A stretch of 64,000 nt of DNA from an uncultured Ruegeria sp. (lineage in GTDB: Bacteria > Pseudomonadota > Alphaproteobacteria > Rhodobacterales > Rhodobacteraceae), in NCBI RefSeq assembly GCF_947497005.1, contig NZ_CANMFF010000013.1:89062-153061 (forward strand). Direction: 5' to 3'. Below the pieces are notes generated by a model. That model searched no databases. It saw nothing but the letters and a program-made list of their open reading frames with translations, and had not been told where the DNA came from. The translations under genes and the position numbers were made by a program. How positions within the stretch are numbered: the first letter of the stretch is position 1; every line of letters begins with the position of its first letter. Of the stretch, positions 42,861-51,380 are shown in pieces.

Positions 42861-44900
42861 TCACCACCGGAGGCCCAGCCGCAGCGCGTCATAGATGGCC
42901 GCGTGTATGTTGCGCGACGAGACAGCGTCTCCGATGCGATAAAGATCAAATTCAGCCTCTGGGTCTGTTTGTGGAAACACGTTTCCTGCGCTGGCGACCA
43001 AAGCATCATGATCCACTGCCCCACGGTTTTTCGACAGCGGTTTCAGGTCGAAATAGAGATCATCCAACGGCAAGGTGCCCTGATTGACAATGACCTGATC
43101 ATAAATGCGTTTTTCTACCAGATCCGAGTAATCCGTCCCTATGGCGGCTTCTAGTTGGTTACCTGATCGCTTCAACGATTTCAGCGTCCGGGTGACAGTG
43201 AACACGGCCCCCGTTTTTTGCAGCGCGCGCATGTAAGGCACCAGATTCATACCCATGATCTCAGGCGCAAAGCTGCGGTCGCGCGTCATGATCTCAACCC
43301 GCGTACCTGTTTCAGCGATAATCTCGGCGGCCATCAAGGCGGGGTGGTCTCCTGCATCATCGTAGATCAGAACGTTCTCACCCGGTTGCACGTCGCCTGA
43401 AAGGATATCCCACGCTGAAACCGCCAGTTCGTTGCCGGTTTCCAGAATTGACGTCTCAGGCAACCCCCCAGTTGCGATCACGACCATATCCGGTGAAAGA
43501 GACGTGATATCATCGATCTCTGCAAATATGTTGAAGTGGAATTTCACATTTCGCGCGGCACATTGTGCCATGCGCCAATCGATGATCCCAATCATCTCGG
43601 CCCGTCGCCGGGATTGCGCGGTCAGACGAACCTGACCGCCAGGCTCAGCGGCGGCCTCCAGCACCGTAACATCATGCCCGCGCTCTGCTGCCACGCGCGC
43701 CGCTTCCAGCCCGCCTGGGCCTGCACCCACAATGACCGCCCGACGGCGCGTTTCGGCTGTGGGGATCACGTGGGGCATCGACAATTCGCGCCCGGTGGCA
43801 GGGTTATGAATGCACAGCGCTTCACCGGCCTGATAAATCCGATCCAGGCAGTAAGTAGCGCCAACGCAGGGTCGGATGGCGTCTTCCTGACCGGCCTGAA
43901 TCTTAGAAACGATCATCGGGTCGGCCATATGCGCCCGGGTCATGCCGACCATATCCAGCAAGCCGGACGCCACTGCATGTCGTGCAGTCGCCACATCCGG
44001 AATGCGCGACGCGTGGAAGGTCGGCATCCCGATTTCAGCCCGCACTTGCCCGGCAAAATCCAGATGTGGTGCGCTTTTCATTCCTTGTACCGGGATCACA
44101 TCCGTCATCGCCGGGTCTGTATGAATGCGCCCGCGAATAACGTTCAGGAAATCGACATGTCCGCTGTCTCGCAACCTTCTGGCGATCTCCAGCCCTTCTG
44201 TCTGGGTGATGCCGCCCTTTTCTATCTCATCTGCGGTGTAGCGGACGCCGACGATGAAATCGTTCCCGACACGGTCACGGATTGCATCCAGAACCATGAA
44301 GCCGAACCGCAGCCTGTTGTCGAGGTTGCCGCTATAAGGCGCGTCCATCGTGTTGGTGAGAGGGGACCAGAATTGATCGATCAGGTGGCCGTAGGCTTGC
44401 AACTCAATCCCGTCGAGACCCGCGGCCAGCATACGTTCGGCGGCATCGGCGTAATCGGTCACGATCCGCTCGATATCATGATCTTCCATCTTTTTGGCAA
44501 AGGCCCGGTGTGCCGGTTCGCGATAATGCGATGACGAGACGGATGGCAGCCAGTCGCCTTTGTTCCATCCCGTTCGCCGCCCCAGATGGGTCAGCTGGAT
44601 CATCACAGCGCAGCCGTGAGCGTGGCAGGCATCGGTCAGTTCTGCCATCCAGCGCACGACTTCATCCTTGTAGGCAAGGATGTTGTTGAACACCGGCGGG
44701 CTGTCGCGACTGACGGTGGCAGAGCCCGCAGTCATTGTCATCGCCACACCTGCTTTTGCACGTATCTCATGATAGGCGCGGTAGCGTTCTTTGGGCATGC
44801 CATCTTCGGGATAGGCAGGCTCATGGCTGGTCGTCATGATCCTGTTTTTCAGGGTCAGATGCTTCAGCTGATACGGCTGCAGCAGGGCATCGCGGCTCAT
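42861..44900 (-). CDS. TMADH/N-methylproline demethylase-like FMN/FAD iron-sulfur oxidoreductase
   Basis: A 679-residue old-yellow-enzyme-type flavoprotein. A TIM-barrel FMN domain (residues about 1-340, with GIELQAYGHLIDQFWSPLTN) is followed by an iron-sulfur region and an FAD/NAD-type domain (VIVGAGPGGLEAARVAAERGHDVTVLEA). TMADH carries its [4Fe-4S] ligands at C345, C348, C351 and C364; this protein has C345, C351 and C363, but position 348 is alanine (CVGATYC). Relatives include trimethylamine dehydrogenase, 2,4-dienoyl-CoA reductase and StcD-type N-methylproline demethylase; the last is most plausible here. The start ATG overlaps a tiny upstream ORF as ATGA. Confidence 0.82.
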   Translation of the reverse strand: MSRDALLQPYQLKHLTLKNRIMTTSHEPAYPEDGMPKERYRAYHEIRAKAGVAMTMTAGSATVSRDSPPVFNNILAYKDEVVRWMAELTDACHAHGCAVMIQLTHLGRRTGWNKGDWLPSVSSSHYREPAHRAFAKKMEDHDIERIVTDYADAAERMLAAGLDGIELQAYGHLIDQFWSPLTNTMDAPYSGNLDNRLRFGFMVLDAIRDRVGNDFIVGVRYTADEIEKGGITQTEGLEIARRLRDSGHVDFLNVIRGRIHTDPAMTDVIPVQGMKSAPHLDFAGQVRAEIGMPTFHASRIPDVATARHAVASGLLDMVGMTRAHMADPMIVSKIQAGQEDAIRPCVGATYCLDRIYQAGEALCIHNPATGRELSMPHVIPTAETRRRAVIVGAGPGGLEAARVAAERGHDVTVLEAAAEPGGQVRLTAQSRRRAEMIGIIDWRMAQCAARNVKFHFNIFAEIDDITSLSPDMVVIATGGLPETSILETGNELAVSAWDILSGDVQPGENVLIYDDAGDHPALMAAEIIAETGTRVEIMTRDRSFAPEIMGMNLVPYMRALQKTGAVFTVTRTLKSLKRSGNQLEAAIGTDYSDLVEKRIYDQVIVNQGTLPLDDLYFDLKPLSKNRGAVDHDALVASAGNVFPQTDPEAEFDLYRIGDAVSSRNIHAAIYDALRLGLRW

Positions 44901-45001
44901 GAAAACCCGCCCTTTTCCGGAGCTTCAGGCGTCAGGTGGTCAACCTCGCTGTCTGGCGATGGAATCGCCAATGGCAGATCGGTTGCAATATCGTTGGGCA
45001 T
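44897..45001 (-). CDS. Tiny ORF (34 residues) coupled to the flavoprotein gene
   Basis: An ATG at 45001 with GGAG six bases upstream opens a 34-codon frame ending in TGA that overlaps the flavoprotein start (ATGA). The peptide, starting MPNDIATDLPLAIPSPDS, is acidic and proline-rich, with no membrane segment. The good ribosome-binding site and stop-start overlap argue for a real leader or coupling peptide. I recognise no homologue. The codon content is like its neighbours. It could also simply be an in-frame leader that couples translation. Confidence 0.4.
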   Translation of the reverse strand: MPNDIATDLPLAIPSPDSEVDHLTPEAPEKGGFS

Positions 45002-45174
45002 GCGACGCTCCGAAATTGAGACAAGCGGTGAAACTCTGTACCGATTGAAAGCAGACTGATATTTTTCCGTCAAACTTCTTGTGCATACCAGTCGTCTTGT
45101 TTCGACCAAATATTCTCCGGCGATCAACCGCCAACAAGTGAACCAAAGCAAGAGCGCTCAGGCGTCTGATCGGT

Positions 45175-46041
45175 TCAACCTTGCGAAACCAACCACTCGA
45201 TCACTTTCTGAATCTCGCGCCTGTTTCGGCTTCCGTCTTGCGCTTCGACAAAATACCCGTGCGTTGGCGTGATATCTTCATCGAACAGACGAACAACCCG
45301 GCCTTCCCTTAGGTCCTGATCAATCAAGGGCAACCAGCCGACCACTGCGCCCTGACCCTCGGCGGCACCGCGCAACAAAACGTTGGCATCTTCGAACACA
45401 ACGCCCACGAGTGGCGCCTCGGGCTGCACATTCAGCGCAGCAAACCAGTCCAGCCATCCCCAGTGGTTTCGCTGGTGTAGGATGGGTTTGGTCAGCAAAT
45501 CCTTCGGCGCGCTGATCGGGCCGTGCAGATTGATATATCTTTCGCTGGCAATAGCGACAGGGCGCAGCTCCAGAAGTTTGGTTGCGCTGCGGGGCATGTC
45601 CGCAAGGCGCTGCCAACTGATTACAATATCCGACTGGGTCTGATCATCCATGCGTGGTCGATAGGTTGGCACCACCTCAAGGTCGATGCCGGGAAACCTC
45701 TGCCACAAGTCGCTGACCCGCGGCATCAGCCAGCGCGCCGTGAAAATTGGACCTGCGGCAAGGCGAACTACCTTACGCGATGCTCTGCGAAGGGACTCGA
45801 CAGTCTCTTCCAACATTCCGTAGGCCTGCGAGGTTGTTTCAGCCAGACGCATCCCGTCCTCCGTCAGCCTGACCTCGCGCCCCGCCCGTTCAAACAGAAG
45901 CGTTCCAAGCTGATCTTCCAACCCACGAATATGATGGCTGATCGCGGTCGGCGTTACCGCGAGCCGCTCGGCCGCCGCGCGGAAACTGCCGGTTTTTGCA
46001 GCGGCATCAAAAGCACGCAACGCGGAAAGGGATGGAAGCAT
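45175..46041 (-). CDS. LysR-family regulator (GcvA-like)
   Basis: A 288-residue LTTR: MLPSLSALRAFDAAAKTGSFRAAAERLAVTPTAISHHIRGLEDQLG at the N-terminus is the GcvA-type helix-turn-helix, followed by the effector-binding domain (VRLAAGPIFTARWLMPRVSDLWQRFPGIDLEVVP). It is divergent from the second MttB-family gene with a 109-base gap, so it most likely controls that operon. The gap contains CTAAT, the core reported for GcvA binding, but no strong palindrome. The effector is unknown. Confidence 0.9.
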   Translation of the reverse strand: MLPSLSALRAFDAAAKTGSFRAAAERLAVTPTAISHHIRGLEDQLGTLLFERAGREVRLTEDGMRLAETTSQAYGMLEETVESLRRASRKVVRLAAGPIFTARWLMPRVSDLWQRFPGIDLEVVPTYRPRMDDQTQSDIVISWQRLADMPRSATKLLELRPVAIASERYINLHGPISAPKDLLTKPILHQRNHWGWLDWFAALNVQPEAPLVGVVFEDANVLLRGAAEGQGAVVGWLPLIDQDLREGRVVRLFDEDITPTHGYFVEAQDGSRNRREIQKVIEWLVSQG

Positions 46042-46150
46042 GACAACCTTATTGATGAGTTGGGCTCACTAATTGCTGAGGAAAGACCATTTGTAAACAA
46101 CGGATACTTCCTGCAATTTTCAAGAGAACGTAAGTTGGACTCATGTCAAA

Positions 46151-47695
46151 ATGACCTCAACAGCCCGCAGGCGTGGCCGCAAGAAACGCATAAACCAAGC
46201 GACGCAACCCACATCGAACCCGCCAGTTTGGCCGGGTATTTCCGGGGGGCGGTTGAAACCCCTTTCTCCTCAAGAGGTCGCGCTGGTCGAGGAAACAGCG
46301 CTCTCCCTGCTGGAAACGCTCGGCCTGAGCCAAGCTATTCCGTCCATGATCGACAAGGTGCTTGCAGCGGGTGGGTCGCTGTCCAAAGACAAACGGCTGC
46401 TTTTCCCTCGCCCACTTGTGCGCAAGGCAATCACCGAAGCCAGCCGCAATTTTATCCTGTGCGGGCAAAGGCCCGAACAGGATCTGCACATCAGTCAAGC
46501 CTGCGTGCACATGTCAACCGGCGGCGCGGCTCCGGGAGTGTTTGACCTGGACACAGGCGAATATCGGGATTCATCGCTGATCGATCTCTATGACGCGGCG
46601 CGGATCGTCGACCGGATGGACAATATCCACCATTTCAGCCGATCGGTCGTGGCCCGCGACATCGAAGACAACGCGGTGATGGATCTCAACACCGCTTTTG
46701 CCTGCCTGACCGGCACAGCCAAACATGTGTCGATCTCGATCAGCGAACCCGGCAATGTGCCTGAAATTGCCCAGCTGTGCTACGCCATTGCGGGTGACGA
46801 AGACGCCTTTCGTGCCCGCCCGTTCCTGACCGTGATGGTGTGCCACGTCGTGCCGCCCATGCGCTTTGCCGAAGAGGCATGCGAGGTTCTCGAAGCCGCA
46901 ATTCTGGCCGGGTTCCCGGTTCAACTGATCAGCGCGGGACAGGCAGGAGCAACCAGTCCGGCGACCATTGCAGGGTCTTTGGTTCAAGCCGTCGCAGAAA
47001 CGCTGGCAGGGCTGGTGTTCGCTCGCCTTGTTGACCCGCAGGTCAAGGCGATCTTTGCCCCCAAGCCGTTGGTAGCAGACCTGCGTACCGGTTCTATGTG
47101 CGGCGGCGGCGGGGAACAGGCGATCCTGATGGCCGGGGCCGCTCAGATGGGGCGGCATTTCGATCTGCCGACCTCTTCCATCGCGGGTATTACCGACGCC
47201 AAATGTCTGGATGCGCAATACGGGGCCGAGAAGTCGTTGGCCGTGACCATGGCTGCCCATGCGGGTTCGAACATCGTGACTCAGGCGGCAGGGATGCAGG
47301 CCAGTCTGCTTGGGGTCAGTCACGCGGCCTATGTCAGTGACAATGACATGCTGGGTAACATCCTGCGCACCTTGCGCGGAATCGAGGCCACGCCTGAGAA
47401 TATTGCCGCCGATATCATTGCCGACGTTTGCCGGGGCGAAGGGCATTATCTGGGCGAGCAGCACACGTTCAACCGCATGAAATCGGATTATTTCTATCCT
47501 GACATAGGTGATCGCAAAACACCTCGGGAATGGCAGGAAGACGGCAGCCACCCGATCAGCGACATTGCCCGGGACAGGGCGCGCGAGATTCTGTCCAGCC
47601 ACTATCCGCAGCATATTCCCGATAATGTCGATCGCGCACTGCGGGCTCGTTTCGACATCCGTCTTTTGCGACACCAGATCGGTAGATCCTCATGA
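46151..47695 (+). CDS. MttB-family methyltransferase, non-pyrrolysine (copy 2)
   Basis: A 514-residue COG5598 protein. A basic N-terminus (MTSTARRRGRKKR) is followed by ALSLLETLGL, HMSTGGAAPGVFDLD, CHVVPPMRFAEEACEVLEAA, SAGQAGATSPATIAG, VADLRTGSMCGGGGEQA and DAKCLDAQYGAEKSL, the block that in archaeal MttB surrounds pyrrolysine. No in-frame UAG is present. It shares the motif order of copy 1 at 25209 but is clearly diverged. The stop overlaps the next gene's ATG as ATGA. It leads a five- to six-gene operon and presumably starts demethylation of a quaternary or tertiary amine. No corrinoid protein or RamA-like activator is nearby. Confidence 0.85.
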   Translation: MTSTARRRGRKKRINQATQPTSNPPVWPGISGGRLKPLSPQEVALVEETALSLLETLGLSQAIPSMIDKVLAAGGSLSKDKRLLFPRPLVRKAITEASRNFILCGQRPEQDLHISQACVHMSTGGAAPGVFDLDTGEYRDSSLIDLYDAARIVDRMDNIHHFSRSVVARDIEDNAVMDLNTAFACLTGTAKHVSISISEPGNVPEIAQLCYAIAGDEDAFRARPFLTVMVCHVVPPMRFAEEACEVLEAAILAGFPVQLISAGQAGATSPATIAGSLVQAVAETLAGLVFARLVDPQVKAIFAPKPLVADLRTGSMCGGGGEQAILMAGAAQMGRHFDLPTSSIAGITDAKCLDAQYGAEKSLAVTMAAHAGSNIVTQAAGMQASLLGVSHAAYVSDNDMLGNILRTLRGIEATPENIAADIIADVCRGEGHYLGEQHTFNRMKSDYFYPDIGDRKTPREWQEDGSHPISDIARDRAREILSSHYPQHIPDNVDRALRARFDIRLLRHQIGRSS

Positions 47696-48984
47696 AAAGC
47701 CACGACCTCAACGCCCGCGCCCAAGCGGTGATGCCCGGCGGCGTCAGTCACGAACTGCGTTATAAAACCCCGCCCCCGATCTATTTCGAACGCGCTCAAG
47801 GGGCCGAGAAATGGGATGTGGACGGCAAACGCTATATCGATTTCAAACTGGGTGCGGCCAGTCAGATTCTCGGCCACGCGCACCCCGAGATAGCCTTGGC
47901 GGTGGCGCAGCAAATGGCACGGATGCCCTATACCGCCGACTGCCACCCGCTTGAGGTCGAATGGGCTGAGTGGCTGAACCGCTTGTTCCCGTCTGCCGAG
48001 CGAGTACGCTTTACCGGGTCTGGCACTGAATCGACCATGCTGGCCCTACGGTTGGGCCGTGCGCATTCGGGTCGGGATAAGGTGCTGCGTATCGACGGGC
48101 ATTTTCACGGCTGGCACGACATGCTGCTCAAAGGTGCCAAACCCGGCAGCGACTTGCCGCCTTCGATGGGCATACCGCAGGTCGTCAGCGATCTGACCGT
48201 CGTGGCGCCACCGGATCTGGATGCAATCGCGATGCTGCTGAACAAAGACACGCTGCTCGGAACGGTTTTCGTTGAAGCATCGGGCGCGAATTACGGCTCG
48301 GTGCCTCTGCCCGACGGCTTCCTGCAGGGGGTCCGGGCGCTGACCGATCAAACAGGTCATGTGCTGATCTTTGACGAGGTGATCACCGGCCTGCGCTGGT
48401 CTCCGGGTGGGCGGCAGGCGCGTGACGGGGTGACGCCGGATCTGACAACGCTGGCCAAGGTCGTTACCGGCGGGCTTCCCGGCGGAGCCGTTCTGGGCAA
48501 GGTCGGGATCATGGACTTGCTCAGCCCCGGTGAAACCCGCGATGGGCTGTCGCCTCCGGTCAGCCACAAGGGTACGTTCAACGCCGCCCCGATGGTCGCC
48601 GCAGGAGCGGTCAAGGCGATGGAAATCCTCTCGACAGGCGACGTTCAGGCCCACGCTGATGCGATGGCCGCGCGATTGCGCGATGGCTTCAATGCAGTGT
48701 TCCAAACGCTGGACGTACAAGCGCTGGCCTATGGAGAAAGCTCGACCTGCCATCTCTTTTTCGGCGGCCGATCAATTGATGGGCTCGACGCTGCTGCAAT
48801 CCGCAAAACCCCTCTCGCTGTTGTCAAAGGGTTGCGCGACGGGTTGCAGGAGAGAGGCGTGGATTTCATGTCTTTCACCTCTTGCGTCACCGGCCTGCCG
48901 CATACACCAGACCTGATTGACGAGGCAGTCGCACATTTCCACGACACAATATCGGACCTCGTCCGCGACGGAGTGCTGTCATGA
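47692..48984 (+). CDS. Class III aminotransferase, glutamate-1-semialdehyde aminomutase-like
   Basis: A 430-residue enzyme with AQAVMPGGVSHELRYKTPPP near the start, FTGSGTESTMLALRLGRA, HGWHDMLLKG, the cofactor aspartate in LIFDEVITGLRW, and Schiff-base lysine K256 (TLAKVVTGGLPGGAVLG). The pattern is HemL-like, but a catabolic neighbourhood and overlapping genes on both sides argue that it acts on an amine from this pathway rather than in haem synthesis. ATGA overlaps link it to the MttB gene before it and the flavoprotein after it. Substrate unknown. Confidence 0.85.
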   Translation: MKSHDLNARAQAVMPGGVSHELRYKTPPPIYFERAQGAEKWDVDGKRYIDFKLGAASQILGHAHPEIALAVAQQMARMPYTADCHPLEVEWAEWLNRLFPSAERVRFTGSGTESTMLALRLGRAHSGRDKVLRIDGHFHGWHDMLLKGAKPGSDLPPSMGIPQVVSDLTVVAPPDLDAIAMLLNKDTLLGTVFVEASGANYGSVPLPDGFLQGVRALTDQTGHVLIFDEVITGLRWSPGGRQARDGVTPDLTTLAKVVTGGLPGGAVLGKVGIMDLLSPGETRDGLSPPVSHKGTFNAAPMVAAGAVKAMEILSTGDVQAHADAMAARLRDGFNAVFQTLDVQALAYGESSTCHLFFGGRSIDGLDAAAIRKTPLAVVKGLRDGLQERGVDFMSFTSCVTGLPHTPDLIDEAVAHFHDTISDLVRDGVLS

Positions 48985-51380
48985 CCCTGCCCACCCACGC
49001 CCGCACTGTCATCATCGGCGGTGGTGTAATCGGCTGCTCGGTTGCTTATCATTTGGCACGCGAGGGGCGGCAGGATATCGTCGTTCTCGAACGCTCGAAA
49101 CTGACCAGCGGTACCACATGGCACGCCGCTGGTCTGGTACGGCGTTTGCGACCTTCGGCAACACTGACCAAGCTGATCAATTATTCCATTGACCTTTATG
49201 GCGAGTTGGAACGCGAAACGGGGCAGGCTACCGGTTGGACCCAAACCGGCTCGCTGACACTTGCCACCAACCCCGACAGGATGACCAACATCAAACGTCA
49301 GGTCTCGCTGGGTCGGGCCTTCGGTCTGGAAGCCGAGGTGGTGGATGCGGTGCGGGCCAAGGAACTATGGCCACTGATCGAGGTTGATGACGTGATCGGT
49401 GCGGTCTGGTCGCCCTCGGATGGCCGGGTCAACCCGTCCGACGTGGCCTTGGCATTGTCCAAAGGTGCACGCGCGCGGGGAGTGCAGATCTTTGAAGATA
49501 CGCGTGTGACCGGCCTGCAAAAGAAGGGCGGACGGATATCGGGTGTTGAGGTCGGTGGCCAATTGATCCAAGCCGACGAAGTGGTGATTGCCTGCGGTCT
49601 CTGGTCGCGCGAGGTGGCGGCCATGGCCGGGGCGCATATGCCGCTTTACGCCTGTGAACATTTTTACACCCTGACCAAACCGCTGCCCGAGGTTCAGGCG
49701 CTGGGAAAGGGTGTGCACCTACCGACCCTGAACGATCAGGATGCGTTCCTTTATGCCCGCGACGATGTCGAGGGGCTTTTGGTGGGGTCGTTCGAACCCC
49801 ATGCCAAGGGCCTGCCGCTGAATCGGTTGCCCGCCGATTTCTCGTTCGATCTGCTGGACGAAGACTGGGATCACTTCATGCCAATGATGGAAAACGCCCT
49901 GCGCCGTATTCCTGCGCTGGAACAGGCCGAGGTTCGTATGTTGCTGAACGGGCCGGAAAGCTTCACGCTCGACAACCAGTTCATTCTGGGTGAAAGCCCT
50001 CAGGTGCCGGGGCTGTTCCTGATGGGCGGGATGAACTCGACCGGTATTGCTCTGGCGGGCGGAGCAGGCAAAGCGCTGGCCGAATGGATTATTGCCGGTG
50101 AACCGACCATAGAGCTGAACGAGGCCGACATTCGCAGGTTCAGCCCCGAGTTGAATGTTCTGGGCGCGTTAGAGGCCCGCATCCCCGAGGTGCTGGGTCG
50201 GCACTATGACAATCCTTTTCCCGGACGCACGATGGAGACGGCGCGAGGTCAGCGCCGGTCGCCCATTCATGCAGGGTTGGTGGCTGCCGGTGCGCAGCTT
50301 GAAGCCCGTGGAAGTTGGGAGCGTGCGGTGCATTTCGGTGGCGAAGTCGCCCATCTGCCGCTGACCTTTGGGGCACCAGCCTGGCGCGTTCAGGTTGGAC
50401 AAGAGGTTGAAGCCTGCCGCAGCGGTGCGGCCATTCTTGATCAAAGCGCCTTTGGCAAGATCATGGTGCAGGGGTCGGATGCCTGTGCCTTTCTGAACCG
50501 GCTCTGCGCCGCGCAGATGGATGTGCCCGAGGGCCGTATCGCCTACACTCAGATACTGAATGCGCGCGGCGGTGTCGAAAGTGATCTGACCGTGCAGCGC
50601 CATGGGCCTGAGACTTATCTGATGATTGTCGGTGCCAACGAGACGATCCGGGTGCTGCAACGGATGCGGGACACAAAGGATGGTTATCGCGCCGAGTTCA
50701 CCGATGTGACCAGCGGGTATGCCATATTGGGCCTTGCCGGTGCACGGGCACGCGATGTGATGCAAGCCACGACAAACGCGCCTGTTCCCGATCTGGAACG
50801 GTTCTGCTTTGCGCCGGTCGAGATTGGTCTGGTGCGAGGATGGGCTGGTCGGCTGAGTTTCACCGGCGAAGAAGGCTATGAGCTCTTCATACCCGCCGAG
50901 ATGGCTATGGCAGCACACGAAGCGCTGGTCGCAGCAGGGGCAAGCCATGCTGGGCTTTATGCCAGCGGGTCGCTTCGCATTGAATGTGGTTTTCGCGCTT
51001 TCGGTCACGAGCTAACCCCGGGAACAACGCCGTTTGAGGCCGGGTTGGATGCGTTCTGCGCCATGGGCACCGGCTTTGTCGGCGAGGACGCCCTGCAGGA
51101 TTACAAGCCCAAGCGGCGGATCGTTTCGATCCTGTTCGACGATCCCGATGCCATCCCGCTTCACGATGAGCCCATTTATTTCGACGGCAAAGTTGTGGGA
51201 CAGATCACCTCGGCCGCGTGGAGTTACCGATTTGGCCGTTCAATCGCGCTTGGCCTGATCAGCACGCCACTGGACCAACTGGAAACGCAAAAGGTCGTGA
51301 GCGGGTTCGAAGTCGAAATCGCCTGCACCCGCTTTGCTGCCAAAGTCTCCTTGAACGCCGCAAAGGTAGCTTTTGCATGA
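48981..51380 (+). CDS. FAD-dependent oxidoreductase with GcvT domain (SARDH-like, paralogue 4)
   Basis: A 799-residue protein with GGGVIG, LTSGTTWHAAGLV (covalent-FAD histidine H48), and a GcvT-like C-terminal half with RGGVESDLTVQRH, FTGEEGYELFI and SGSLRIECGFRAFG. The Gly-Thr-Thr-Trp-His form and the ESDLTV aspartate are the sarcosine-dehydrogenase type. It overlaps the aminotransferase and the next flavoprotein (ATGA at both ends), so they are translated as a unit. It should oxidise a secondary N-methyl amine and load tetrahydrofolate. Exact substrate not known. Confidence 0.88.
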   Translation: MTLPTHARTVIIGGGVIGCSVAYHLAREGRQDIVVLERSKLTSGTTWHAAGLVRRLRPSATLTKLINYSIDLYGELERETGQATGWTQTGSLTLATNPDRMTNIKRQVSLGRAFGLEAEVVDAVRAKELWPLIEVDDVIGAVWSPSDGRVNPSDVALALSKGARARGVQIFEDTRVTGLQKKGGRISGVEVGGQLIQADEVVIACGLWSREVAAMAGAHMPLYACEHFYTLTKPLPEVQALGKGVHLPTLNDQDAFLYARDDVEGLLVGSFEPHAKGLPLNRLPADFSFDLLDEDWDHFMPMMENALRRIPALEQAEVRMLLNGPESFTLDNQFILGESPQVPGLFLMGGMNSTGIALAGGAGKALAEWIIAGEPTIELNEADIRRFSPELNVLGALEARIPEVLGRHYDNPFPGRTMETARGQRRSPIHAGLVAAGAQLEARGSWERAVHFGGEVAHLPLTFGAPAWRVQVGQEVEACRSGAAILDQSAFGKIMVQGSDACAFLNRLCAAQMDVPEGRIAYTQILNARGGVESDLTVQRHGPETYLMIVGANETIRVLQRMRDTKDGYRAEFTDVTSGYAILGLAGARARDVMQATTNAPVPDLERFCFAPVEIGLVRGWAGRLSFTGEEGYELFIPAEMAMAAHEALVAAGASHAGLYASGSLRIECGFRAFGHELTPGTTPFEAGLDAFCAMGTGFVGEDALQDYKPKRRIVSILFDDPDAIPLHDEPIYFDGKVVGQITSAAWSYRFGRSIALGLISTPLDQLETQKVVSGFEVEIACTRFAAKVSLNAAKVAFA

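Noticed and set aside
46571-47674. 367-aa antisense ORF within the second MttB gene
   Set aside because: Shadow of the MttB coding frame; rich in Arg/His/Gln as expected from reverse reading and without motifs.
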